A stretch of 64,000 bases of DNA, from the NCBI GenBank assembly GCA_031459935.1, contig JAVKHN010000004.1, positions 1 to 64,000 on the forward strand, written 5' to 3'. Positions 57,878 through 64,000 of the stretch are shown one piece after another; positions within the stretch are counted from its first letter, which is position 1; every line of letters begins with the position of its first letter. Under the pieces are notes generated by a model that saw nothing but the letters and a program-made list of their open reading frames with translations, made no database searches and had not been told where the DNA came from. The translations under genes and the position numbers were made by a program. The DNA is from Sysuimicrobium calidum. Its GTDB lineage: Bacteria > Sysuimicrobiota > Sysuimicrobiia > Sysuimicrobiales > Sysuimicrobiaceae.

Positions 57878-58045
57878 GACCTTCTCCCATCCGGACTGTA
57901 CCGTCGGCCCCGGACTCGCCACAAAGGCGGCTCACCGGCGTCCACCGCGCCTCAGACCGTGCGCGGGTCGCGGGCTCGCGTCTTCACGCTTACCGCCGGT
58001 CGGGAATCACCAGCACTGCGGCCGGCTCACCCTGCCCCGAAGGTC
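57878..58045 (-). ncRNA. FMN riboswitch aptamer (RFN element)
   Basis: Read on the minus strand, the P1 stem GACCTTC (58045-58039) pairs with GAAGGTC (57884-57878). The conserved core is present in order: GGGCAGGGTGA, GATTCCCGACCGGCGGTAAGC, GAGCCCGCGA, and CAGTCCGGATGGGAGAAGG at the 3' end. It lies 73 bases before the ribD start. When FMN is bound it should reduce expression of the rib operon and thiO. The aptamer-to-start gap includes the hairpin at 57808-57835. Confidence 0.93.
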
Positions 58046-58062
58046 GCATTCGGTTTACTGCT

Positions 58063-58091
58063 ACTGTACTTCTCTCCGGCTCCTTCTGCAA
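58063..58091 (-). promoter_or_regulatory. promoter of the rib operon
   Basis: On the minus strand TTGCAG (58091-58086) and TACAGT (58068-58063) stand 17 bases apart, with a start expected near 58056, about 11 bases before the riboswitch aptamer. The boxes match the consensus only in part, but spacing and position fit well. Confidence 0.5.
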
Positions 58092-58159
58092 GGGGATCCC
58101 GACGGCATCCTCGGGAGAGGTCAGATCCGGCAGGGCGCCTGGACCCTCCGCGGCTTGAT

Positions 58160-58201
58160 GGTGCGGGCGGGAGCGGGCTGTCGATCGCTCCCACCCGCAC
58201 C
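58160..58201. repeat. long inverted repeat in the ribD - dioxygenase gap
   Basis: GGTGCGGG-C-GGGAGCG (58160-58175) pairs with CGCTCCC-A-CCCGCACC (58186-58201), giving a 16-base stem with one mismatch and a 10-base loop. No T-run follows on either strand. It could be an operator, a transcript-stabilising structure or a border mark of the lower-GC block. The rest of 58202-58310 has only the promoter candidate below. Confidence 0.55.
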
Positions 58202-58243
58202 GCCGCCCTTCCGGCTGCCCGTGCTCTGGCTGTTGCTTGGCTC

Positions 58244-58275
58244 TTGACTTTTGTACGCACCCAGATCTCCATAAT
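58244..58275 (+). promoter_or_regulatory. weak promoter candidate for the dioxygenase operon
   Basis: TTGACT (58244-58249) and CATAAT (58270-58275) match the consensus well, but the 20-base spacing is too long for an ordinary promoter. It lies about 35 bases before the dioxygenase start. Confidence 0.3.
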
Positions 58276-58310
58276 CTCAGGGCAATTCTCCTCGCGTTCA
58301 GAGGGGGCGT

Positions 58311-59249
58311 ATGATCCTGCGGCTCGCCCATGTGGAACTGCGGGTGACCGACCTCGAACCTGCCAGGCGTTTTTACGCGGAGATCCTGGGATTTACAGAA
58401 GTGCTGCAGGTTGAGAGCAGTCTCTATCTGAGAGCGTCAGAGGAATTCGACCTGTGGTCGCTTCGACTGACTCAGTCGTCCGCTCCGGGACTCGGCCACT
58501 GCGCGTTTCGGGTTTCCTCCTCTGCATACCTGGACGAGCTCGAAACGCTTCACAGACGGCTGGGGTTGCCGACCCGCCGGTTGCCTGCGGCACAGGAGCC
58601 CGGACAGGGAGAGGCCCTTCGGGCCCTCACGCCGGAGGGATATCCGGTGGAGTTCTTCCACGGGATGGAGGAAATTCCCATCTATGGTGCACGCCGCAGG
58701 CCCCACCTTCCGACCCGACACGGTGACCGCCCTCCGGGCTCCCGGCCCCTACGTATTGATCACATCCACTTACGGACCACGGATCCGGGTACACATCTGT
58801 CGTATTGGGAGCAGACCCTCGGGTTCCGGGCCTTCGCCTACGTGGTCTCAGGGGATCGGATCCGGAGCGCCTTCCTGCGCCGGCGGCCGGCGACCCACGA
58901 TGTGGCCCTGGCTACGGGAAACGGTACCGGCCTTCATCATGTGGCCTACTATGTTGCGGACTGGAACGACCTGGCGTATTTCGCCAATCGCCTTAGCCGG
59001 TTCGGCATGTCGGAACGGATTGAACTGGGCCCCACCCGGCACAATTTAAGCAATGCCTTCTGCATGTACGTCCGGGATCCCAGCGGGAACCGGCTGGAGC
59101 TGTTTAGCGGGGATTACCAGCGTGATCTCGACCGCGACCCCATCCTGTGGGAAGAAGAGGATTATCGCTCGCGGGGATGGAACGCGTGGAACACGCATAT
59201 GCCGGTATCTCTGGCGGAATGTACGGACATACATGGTCCGTGGCCTTAA
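58311..59249 (+). CDS. extradiol ring-cleaving dioxygenase (VOC type, homoprotocatechuate 2,3-dioxygenase-like)
   Basis: The 312-residue protein has two VOC domains. The C-terminal one keeps the Fe(II) or Mn(II) ligands of type I extradiol enzymes: His151 or His153 (IDHIHL), His210 (GLHHVAYYV) and Glu263 (NRLELFSGDY). His196 (ATHDVAL) and Tyr253 (CMYVRDPSGN) match the catalytic residues of homoprotocatechuate 2,3-dioxygenase. It should open a catechol ring next to the hydroxyls; the exact catechol is unknown. ATG 58311 follows AGAGGGGG. It is the first of three lower-GC genes, followed 24 bases later by a LigM-like gene. Confidence 0.87.
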   Translation: MILRLAHVELRVTDLEPARRFYAEILGFTEVLQVESSLYLRASEEFDLWSLRLTQSSAPGLGHCAFRVSSSAYLDELETLHRRLGLPTRRLPAAQEPGQGEALRALTPEGYPVEFFHGMEEIPIYGARRRPHLPTRHGDRPPGSRPLRIDHIHLRTTDPGTHLSYWEQTLGFRAFAYVVSGDRIRSAFLRRRPATHDVALATGNGTGLHHVAYYVADWNDLAYFANRLSRFGMSERIELGPTRHNLSNAFCMYVRDPSGNRLELFSGDYQRDLDRDPILWEEEDYRSRGWNAWNTHMPVSLAECTDIHGPWP

Positions 59250-59273
59250 CGGGAGGCATCAGGAGGGAGATGG

Positions 59274-60698
59274 ATGCAGCAGGGAAGGCGGAAGAGCCTG
59301 GAGGATCTCCTGCGGGAGAACCGCTACGATGTTGTGTCCTTTTTGCGGAGCAACAATCCCGCGGCGAGGATGGGATCCACCTTTGGCGAGTTCTCCCGGG
59401 TTCCCGTGCAGGTCTCCGACTGGTTCGAGGAGACCAGAGCCTGGCGCAGAACGGTTGCACTTTTTGACCAGTCGCATCACATGACGAATCTTTTTCTCAA
59501 AGGGCCGGATGCGCTGCGCCTGCTCAGTCTGCTGGGGGTGAACACCTTTCGCAACTTCGTACAGGGCCGGGCAAAGCAGTTCCTCGTGTGCAACGACGAA
59601 GGTTACGTGATCCGGGACGCAGTGTTGTTTTACCTGGAGAAAGACTCCTTCCAGCTCGTGGCAAGGCCTCCGGCCCTGAACTGGGTGCAGTACCATGCGG
59701 AGACGGGAGGCTACCGTGTGACGGTGGAGCGGGACGAGCGGAGCGCGTTCAACCCCTCCGGCCGAAGAAGGGTATACCGCTATCAGCTGCAGGGACCCAA
59801 TGCTCCGAAGCTTCTGGAGAAGTTAAACGGAGGTCCTCTACCGGAAATCCCCTTCTTTCATTTTGCGAAGATCCAGGTTGGGAAACGGAGTGCGTGGGCC
59901 CTGCACCACGGCATGGCGGGAGTCGCGGGAATGGAGATCTTCGGCCCCTGGGAGGAGGCGGAGGAAGTCAGGGAGGCCATACGGGAGGCGGGGAAAGAGT
60001 TCGGACTGCAGGAAGCGGGACACCGGGCATATCTGGTGAGCATCGTGGAAACCGGATGGGTGCCCCTCCCCGTTCCCGCCATCTACACGGAGGCCCGGCT
60101 GCGTCCTTACCGGGAGTGGCTTCCCGCGGATAGCCTGGAGGCCACGGGGAGTATCGGGGGAAGTTTTGACTCCTCGAGAATAGAGGAGTATTACCTCACC
60201 CCTTGGGATCTGGGCTACGGGCACCTGGTAAAGTTCGACCACGATTTTATCGGCAAAGAGGCTCTGGCGGAGAAGGCAAAGGATCCGCGGCGGAAGAAGG
60301 TCACCCTGGTCTGGCGCGGGGAGGACGTTCTGCAGAGGATCTTCAGACCGCTCTTTGAAGGAGGGCCCCGGGGGAGGTTCATCGAGCTGCCGCTGGTGGG
60401 ATACGCCACGTGGCATTACGACAAGGTGCTGAGCAGGGACGGAAGGTGGATCGGATTCTCCTCCTTCGGAGCGTACAGCGCCAACGAACACGCGATCCTG
60501 ACCGTGGGTGTGGTGGACCGGGAGTTCGCGGAGCCGGGGACAGAGGTCGTGGTGGTGTGGGGGGAGAGGAGAGGGACCCCGGAGGGCGATGAGAATGGGG
60601 TGGTTCCTGTGGAGATCCGGGCAACGGTAGGCCCTGTACCGTTCTCGGAGGCGGCGAGAAGGTACCGGGCCTCGGTGGGAGCTCGGCCGGTATTGTAG
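59274..60698 (+). CDS. LigM-like tetrahydrofolate-dependent aromatic O-demethylase
   Basis: The 474-residue protein has the GcvT (aminomethyltransferase) fold. It resembles LigM/DesA, which move a methyl group from vanillate or syringate to tetrahydrofolate. Shared motifs that I recognise include RAWRRTVALFDQSHHMTNLF, GVNTFRNFVQGRAKQF, ALHHGMAGVAGMEIFGPWEE, GWVPLPVPAIYT, YREWLPADSLEATGSIGGSF, LGYGHLVKFDHDFIGKEAL and YSANEHAIL. These are far closer to LigM than to glycine-cleavage T protein. The product could be a catechol such as protocatechuate for the upstream dioxygenase. ATG 59274 follows AGGAGG. No folate-regenerating gene (metF, ligH) is adjacent. Confidence 0.82.
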   Translation: MQQGRRKSLEDLLRENRYDVVSFLRSNNPAARMGSTFGEFSRVPVQVSDWFEETRAWRRTVALFDQSHHMTNLFLKGPDALRLLSLLGVNTFRNFVQGRAKQFLVCNDEGYVIRDAVLFYLEKDSFQLVARPPALNWVQYHAETGGYRVTVERDERSAFNPSGRRRVYRYQLQGPNAPKLLEKLNGGPLPEIPFFHFAKIQVGKRSAWALHHGMAGVAGMEIFGPWEEAEEVREAIREAGKEFGLQEAGHRAYLVSIVETGWVPLPVPAIYTEARLRPYREWLPADSLEATGSIGGSFDSSRIEEYYLTPWDLGYGHLVKFDHDFIGKEALAEKAKDPRRKKVTLVWRGEDVLQRIFRPLFEGGPRGRFIELPLVGYATWHYDKVLSRDGRWIGFSSFGAYSANEHAILTVGVVDREFAEPGTEVVVVWGERRGTPEGDENGVVPVEIRATVGPVPFSEAARRYRASVGARPVL

Positions 60699-60729
60699 AG
60701 GAATCCGCGGGGAAAGGGGGCGCGAGGAG

Positions 60730-62271
60730 ATGCTGAGAAGAGTCATGGCGGTGGGGATCGGCTTGGTGCTGGCGGTGTGCGTGGTGGGATTCGGTGTGCC
60801 GAGGGGGACAGCGGCGGGACCTGCGGCGGAGATCCCACGCGGGGGTACGCTGCGCCTCGGGGATGAGCTCCCGGAGGGGCTGTTCGGAATTCCGTGGAGA
60901 AGGGCGCCAAGAAGTACGGTACCTGCGGTGCCGGTTTTCGAGACCCCGATCTGGGTGGACGTGCGGGGGAGGGCGGCTCCTCACCTGGTGGAGCGTTGGG
61001 AAATCGGTCCGGATCGGAGGTCTGTTTCCCTGCGGCTTCGCAGGAACGTCCGGTTTCACGACGGCACCCTGCTGAACGCAGAGGGGTTACGGTGGAACCT
61101 GCAAAAACAAATAGAGGCCCGCAGAGCACCGGACATCGTGAGGTCCGTGGAGGTACGCGGCCCCTATGAGGTGGTGGTTCAGCTGGAGCGATGGACGAAC
61201 GGCTTTCTGCTCTGGCTGGGGGGACTCGGCGCTACGGATGTGGTCTCGCCGGGCCACGTGCTGAGGGTGGGGGAGGAACAGGCGGACGCCAGACCGGTGG
61301 GGACCGGTCCGTTCCGGGTGACCCGATACGACCCAAAGGCCTTTGCGGAGTATGTGCGGTTTGACGGGTACTGGGATCGGGAGAAACCCTACCTGGATCG
61401 GCTGGAGCTTCGGTTCTTCGCGGACATGCAGACGATGAAAGCGGCCTTGCTCGCGCGACAGTTGGACGTGGCGGGATTCAATGACCCCGCGGTGATCCGG
61501 GAACTGCGGGAAAGCAGGGAGCTTCGAGAGATCTCCGGTTTGCACACGCTCAACTGGGCGCTGTGGCCGGATAGCGCCAACGCGGACTCGCCCCTCGCGG
61601 ACCGGAGGGTACGGGAAGCGATCTCGCTGGCCATCGATCGGAATGCGCTTGCGGTGGGAGTAGGGTACGGGATTTTCCGACCCTGGGCGCAGATCGCGCA
61701 CCCCGGACACACGGCGGCCTTGGAGGGGGGTGTGCCGATGCGGTTTGACCCGGAGCGGGCACGGCGGCTGCTGGCGGAGGCGGGATACGGGAACGGGTTC
61801 AGAACGAGAATCATCTCAGAAGCGGTCTCCCGGGACCTTGCGGTGGCCGTGCAGGGATACCTAAGCGGCGTGGGGATCGAAGCGGAGGTCGAGATCGTGG
61901 ACAGGCCGCGGATGGCGGACTACCAGCGCAGGGGATGGCGGGGATTCATCCTGCATCCCATGCCCTATGTTCCGAACTTCAACAGCTGGCTGGAATTTTT
62001 CTTCATACGGCACCCGCTGGGGCAGGTCAGCCTGAAGCGGCCGGAACGGCTCACGGAAATGTGGGAGGCTTCGAGAGCCACCATCAACGAGGACCGGAAC
62101 GCCACGCGGCGGCTGCACCGCTACCTGCTGGAGGAGCTCATGGTGATCCCCCTCCTTACCGGACCGCAGAAGGTCTATTTCGCCTGGCCGCGTGTGCGAA
62201 ACACGTACCTTCTGCAGGGAGCCACCTGGCCGAGGTGGAAGCCGGCGGAGGCCTGGTTGGCCCGGCAGTGA
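60730..62271 (+). CDS. ABC transporter substrate-binding protein, family 5
   Basis: The 513-residue exported protein has a signal peptide (MLRRVMAVGIGLVLAVCVVGFG, cleaved near residue 29) and the SBP_bac_5 core of peptide and nickel binding proteins. Landmarks are GGTLRLG, LRRNVRFHDGTLLNAEGLRWNLQKQIEA, GTGPFRVTRYD, YWDREKPYLDRLELRF, DRRVREAISLAIDRNAL and DPERARRLLAEAGY. Such proteins also bind small aromatics and other acids. Permease and ATPase genes are not adjacent. As it follows the dioxygenase and demethylase, it may deliver their substrate. The Shine-Dalgarno GAGGAG directly abuts ATG 60730; ATG 60745 is an alternative. Confidence 0.88.
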   Translation: MLRRVMAVGIGLVLAVCVVGFGVPRGTAAGPAAEIPRGGTLRLGDELPEGLFGIPWRRAPRSTVPAVPVFETPIWVDVRGRAAPHLVERWEIGPDRRSVSLRLRRNVRFHDGTLLNAEGLRWNLQKQIEARRAPDIVRSVEVRGPYEVVVQLERWTNGFLLWLGGLGATDVVSPGHVLRVGEEQADARPVGTGPFRVTRYDPKAFAEYVRFDGYWDREKPYLDRLELRFFADMQTMKAALLARQLDVAGFNDPAVIRELRESRELREISGLHTLNWALWPDSANADSPLADRRVREAISLAIDRNALAVGVGYGIFRPWAQIAHPGHTAALEGGVPMRFDPERARRLLAEAGYGNGFRTRIISEAVSRDLAVAVQGYLSGVGIEAEVEIVDRPRMADYQRRGWRGFILHPMPYVPNFNSWLEFFFIRHPLGQVSLKRPERLTEMWEASRATINEDRNATRRLHRYLLEELMVIPLLTGPQKVYFAWPRVRNTYLLQGATWPRWKPAEAWLARQ

Positions 62272-62307
62272 AAAGCCGGTTGCGGCCTGAGGTCCGGGGA
62301 GCCGCGG

Positions 62308-62336
62308 TTGACGGGGGGAGGGCTCCCGGATAGGCT
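62308..62336 (+). promoter_or_regulatory. promoter candidate for nadA
   Basis: TTGACG (62308-62313) and TAGGCT (62331-62336) lie 17 bases apart, 18 bases before the nadA start. The boxes match five and four of six bases. It separates nadA from the lower-GC block. Confidence 0.45.
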
Positions 62337-62354
62337 GGAGGCCGGAAGGAAGCC

Positions 62355-63335
62355 ATGTCGGCGGCTGCGGGGATGGTCCGGGAGCTGGAGAGCGAGGCCC
62401 GGTGGCTGGTAGAGGAGATCCACCGGCTGCGACGGAATCGAAACGCTGTCATCCTGGCGCACAACTACCAGCTGCCGGAGATCCAGGACCTCGCGGACTT
62501 CGTGGGCGACTCCCTGGGGCTCGCGCAGGCCGCGGCCCGAACGAGCGCGGATGTGATCGTCTTCTGCGGGGTCCACTTCATGGCGGAGACGGCCGCCATC
62601 CTCTGCCCGGACAGGACCGTGCTGCTGCCGGATCTGGAGGCCGGCTGCTCGCTCGCGGCCACCATCACCGCGGAGCAGGTGCGGGCCTGGAAGCGGGAGC
62701 ACCCGGGAGCGGCGGTGGTGGCATACGTGAACACCAGCGCGGAGGTGAAGGCAGAAAGCGACTACTGCTGTACGTCCACCAACGCGGTCCAGGTGGTCTC
62801 CTCCATCCCGGAGGACAGAGAGATCCTGTTCCTTCCGGATTTCTTCCTCGGGAGTTACGTGGCCCGGGTCACCGGTCGGCGCATGCACCTGTGGATGGGG
62901 GAGTGCCACGTGCACGCGGGGTTCCGGCCGGAGGACGTCGCGGAACTGCAGCGGGTCCATCCGGATGCGGAGCTCCTGATCCACCCCGAGTGCGGATGCG
63001 TGAGCTCCTGCATGTACTTCCTGGCCTCCGGCCATCTCCCCCCGGATCGTACGCACATCCTCTCCACGGAGGGCATGGTCCGCCGAGCGCGGACCAGTCC
63101 CGCCCGGACCTTCCTGGTGGCCACGGAGACGGGGATCCTGCACCGCATGCGCAAGGAGGCGCCCGGGAAGACCTTCCTCCCCGTGCGGGAGGATGCCATC
63201 TGCCAGTACATGAAGCGGATCACCCTCGACAAGCTCTACCGGTCCCTCCGGGACGGCGTGTACGAGGTGCGGGTGGATCCGGAGATCGCTGCCCGGGCGC
63301 GGGGAGCCATTGAGCGGATGCTGGCCCTGAGCTGA
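62355..63335 (+). CDS. nadA: quinolinate synthase
   Basis: NadA makes quinolinate from iminoaspartate and DHAP with a 4Fe-4S cluster. The 326-residue protein shows AVILAHNYQLPEIQDLADFVGDSLGLAQ, CGVHFMAETAAIL (first cluster Cys), VVAYVNTSAEVKAESD, CCTSTNAVQVV, HPECGCVS (cluster Cys) and STEGMVRRA. The third cluster Cys is the one in EDAICQYMKRI near 294. ATG 62355 follows GGAAGGAAG. It is followed 11 bases later by nadC. The partner nadB (aspartate oxidase) is not upstream, so it lies outside or is replaced by aspartate dehydrogenase. Confidence 0.96.
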   Translation: MSAAAGMVRELESEARWLVEEIHRLRRNRNAVILAHNYQLPEIQDLADFVGDSLGLAQAAARTSADVIVFCGVHFMAETAAILCPDRTVLLPDLEAGCSLAATITAEQVRAWKREHPGAAVVAYVNTSAEVKAESDYCCTSTNAVQVVSSIPEDREILFLPDFFLGSYVARVTGRRMHLWMGECHVHAGFRPEDVAELQRVHPDAELLIHPECGCVSSCMYFLASGHLPPDRTHILSTEGMVRRARTSPARTFLVATETGILHRMRKEAPGKTFLPVREDAICQYMKRITLDKLYRSLRDGVYEVRVDPEIAARARGAIERMLALS

Positions 63336-63346
63336 GGGTGCAGGGG

Positions 63347-64000
63347 ATGGATTTCCCCCTGGCGCTCGAGCGCATCGTGGCCACGGCCCTGGAGGAGGAT
63401 CTCCCCTGGGGGGACCTCACCACGGAATCCCTCTTTTCCACACCCCTGAGGATCCAGGGGGAGGTGGTGGCAAAAAAGCCGGGGGTGATCGCGGGGCTTC
63501 CGGTCCTGGAGGCGGTCTTCCGACGGCTGGATCCGGAGGTGCGGATTGCCGTGCGGTGCGCGGAGGGTTCGGAGGTGGCGCCCGGACAGGCGGTGGCGGT
63601 GGTGGAGGGGGATGCCCGGGCGATCCTGGCGGGAGAGCGGGTGGCCCTCAACTTCCTCGGCCGTCTGAGCGGGATCGCCACCCTCACCCGCCGGTACGTG
63701 CAGGCCATCGCGGGCCTTCCCTGCCGGATCGTGGATACCCGCAAGACCACGCCGGGCCTCCGGATCCTGGAGAAGTACGCGGTGCGGGTGGGAGGAGGCG
63801 CAAACCACCGGTTCGGATTGAGCGACGGAGTGCTCGTGAAGGACAACCACCTAAGCCTCCTGCGGCGCGGGGGCATCTCCCTCCAGGAGGCCCTGGCGCG
63901 GATCCGATCCCGGGCGCCGCACGGGGTGCGGATCCAGGTGGAGGTGACGGACCTCGGACAGGTGGAGGAGGCATTGCAGGCCGGGGCGGACGCGCTGCTG
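63347..64000 (+). CDS. nadC: nicotinate-nucleotide pyrophosphorylase (partial, cut by the window end)
   Basis: NadC turns quinolinate and PRPP into nicotinate mononucleotide. The visible 218 residues hold EEDLPWGDLTTESLF, EGSEVAPGQAVAVVEG, ILAGERVALNFLGRLSGIATLT, IVDTRKTTPGLRILEKYAVRVGGGANHRFGLSDGVLVKDNHL, and the start of the lower barrel (VEVTDLGQVEEAL). These are the quinolinate and phosphate binding motifs. The full protein has about 280 residues, so 60 or so are missing. ATG 63347 is close behind AGGGG; GTG 63338 is an alternative. Confidence 0.95.
   Translation, partial: MDFPLALERIVATALEEDLPWGDLTTESLFSTPLRIQGEVVAKKPGVIAGLPVLEAVFRRLDPEVRIAVRCAEGSEVAPGQAVAVVEGDARAILAGERVALNFLGRLSGIATLTRRYVQAIAGLPCRIVDTRKTTPGLRILEKYAVRVGGGANHRFGLSDGVLVKDNHLSLLRRGGISLQEALARIRSRAPHGVRIQVEVTDLGQVEEALQAGADALL

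Noticed and set aside
1..64000. CRISPR arrays, insertion sequences or prophage
   Set aside because: I saw no evenly spaced direct repeats, transposase or integrase signature, and no phage structural gene anywhere.

Overview
This is about 64 kb of a very GC-rich bacterial chromosome, packed with genes in short, often translationally coupled operons. Only the gene at each end is cut: a GGDEF-like protein at 1-230 and nadC at 63347-64000. I see no CRISPR array, no transposase and no prophage gene. The mix of a T-box leader, an FMN riboswitch, an ANTAR regulator, a UPF0182 membrane protein, a TAXI binding protein, an S55 (SpoIVB-like) protein and an archaeal-style DRG/TGS GTPase suggests a deep-branching lineage of the Terrabacteria, such as a high-GC Firmicutes relative or a candidate phylum near CSP1-3 or Armatimonadota. 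That placement is inference and is not proven by the window.

Layout. 1-6290: degenerate GGDEF end, acetyl-CoA-synthetase-like ligase, family-5 uracil-DNA glycosylase, tadA, S55 protein and TAXI binding protein. 6288-13000: rpe, a DUF2334 deacetylase with a glycosyltransferase, a decayed receiver domain, an AcuC-like deacetylase / USP / GNAT operon and a Ski2-like helicase. 13023-17924: DRG-type GTPase, four-PAS hybrid histidine kinase and AI-2E-type permease. 17934-21788: tRNA-Asn with a clear promoter, then a PilB-like protein that lacks the ATPase motifs and two PilT ATPases. 21838-25605: a nitrogen block (amt, tiny membrane protein, glnA, ANTAR response regulator) with two matching leader structures that look like ANTAR antitermination targets. 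25679-35163: CNNM/CorC protein, UPF0182 with a zinc-ribbon partner, MIP18 protein, a His-rich anchored protein, pncB, an orphan molybdenum hydroxylase large subunit and three tRNA genes. 35164-40189: CoxG-like protein, lipid kinase, MGDG-synthase-like glycosyltransferase, MFS permease, polysaccharide deacetylase and YkoP-like protein. 40190-41942: class III CoA transferase and a SLOG protein.

41943-50690 holds a tryptophan-specific T-box (specifier TGG) followed by tyrA-trpE-G-D-C-trpS-trpF-B-A, nearly all joined by ATGA-type overlaps. 50754-53238: OsmC-like protein, manganese catalase and an AraC regulator. 53244-58091 (minus strand): promoter, FMN riboswitch and ribD-ribE-ribBA-ribH-thiO. 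58311-62271: a visibly lower-GC block with an extradiol dioxygenase, a LigM-like O-demethylase and an oligopeptide-type binding protein, probably an acquired aromatic-compound module. The window ends with nadA and nadC.

RNA-based control stands out: a T-box for Trp, an FMN aptamer, and the paired leaders before amt and before the ANTAR gene. In the latter, a shared 14-base hairpin overlaps an intrinsic terminator, so the ANTAR protein probably controls ammonium uptake and its own synthesis. All functions are read from sequence motifs. No database search was run and start codons were judged by eye.
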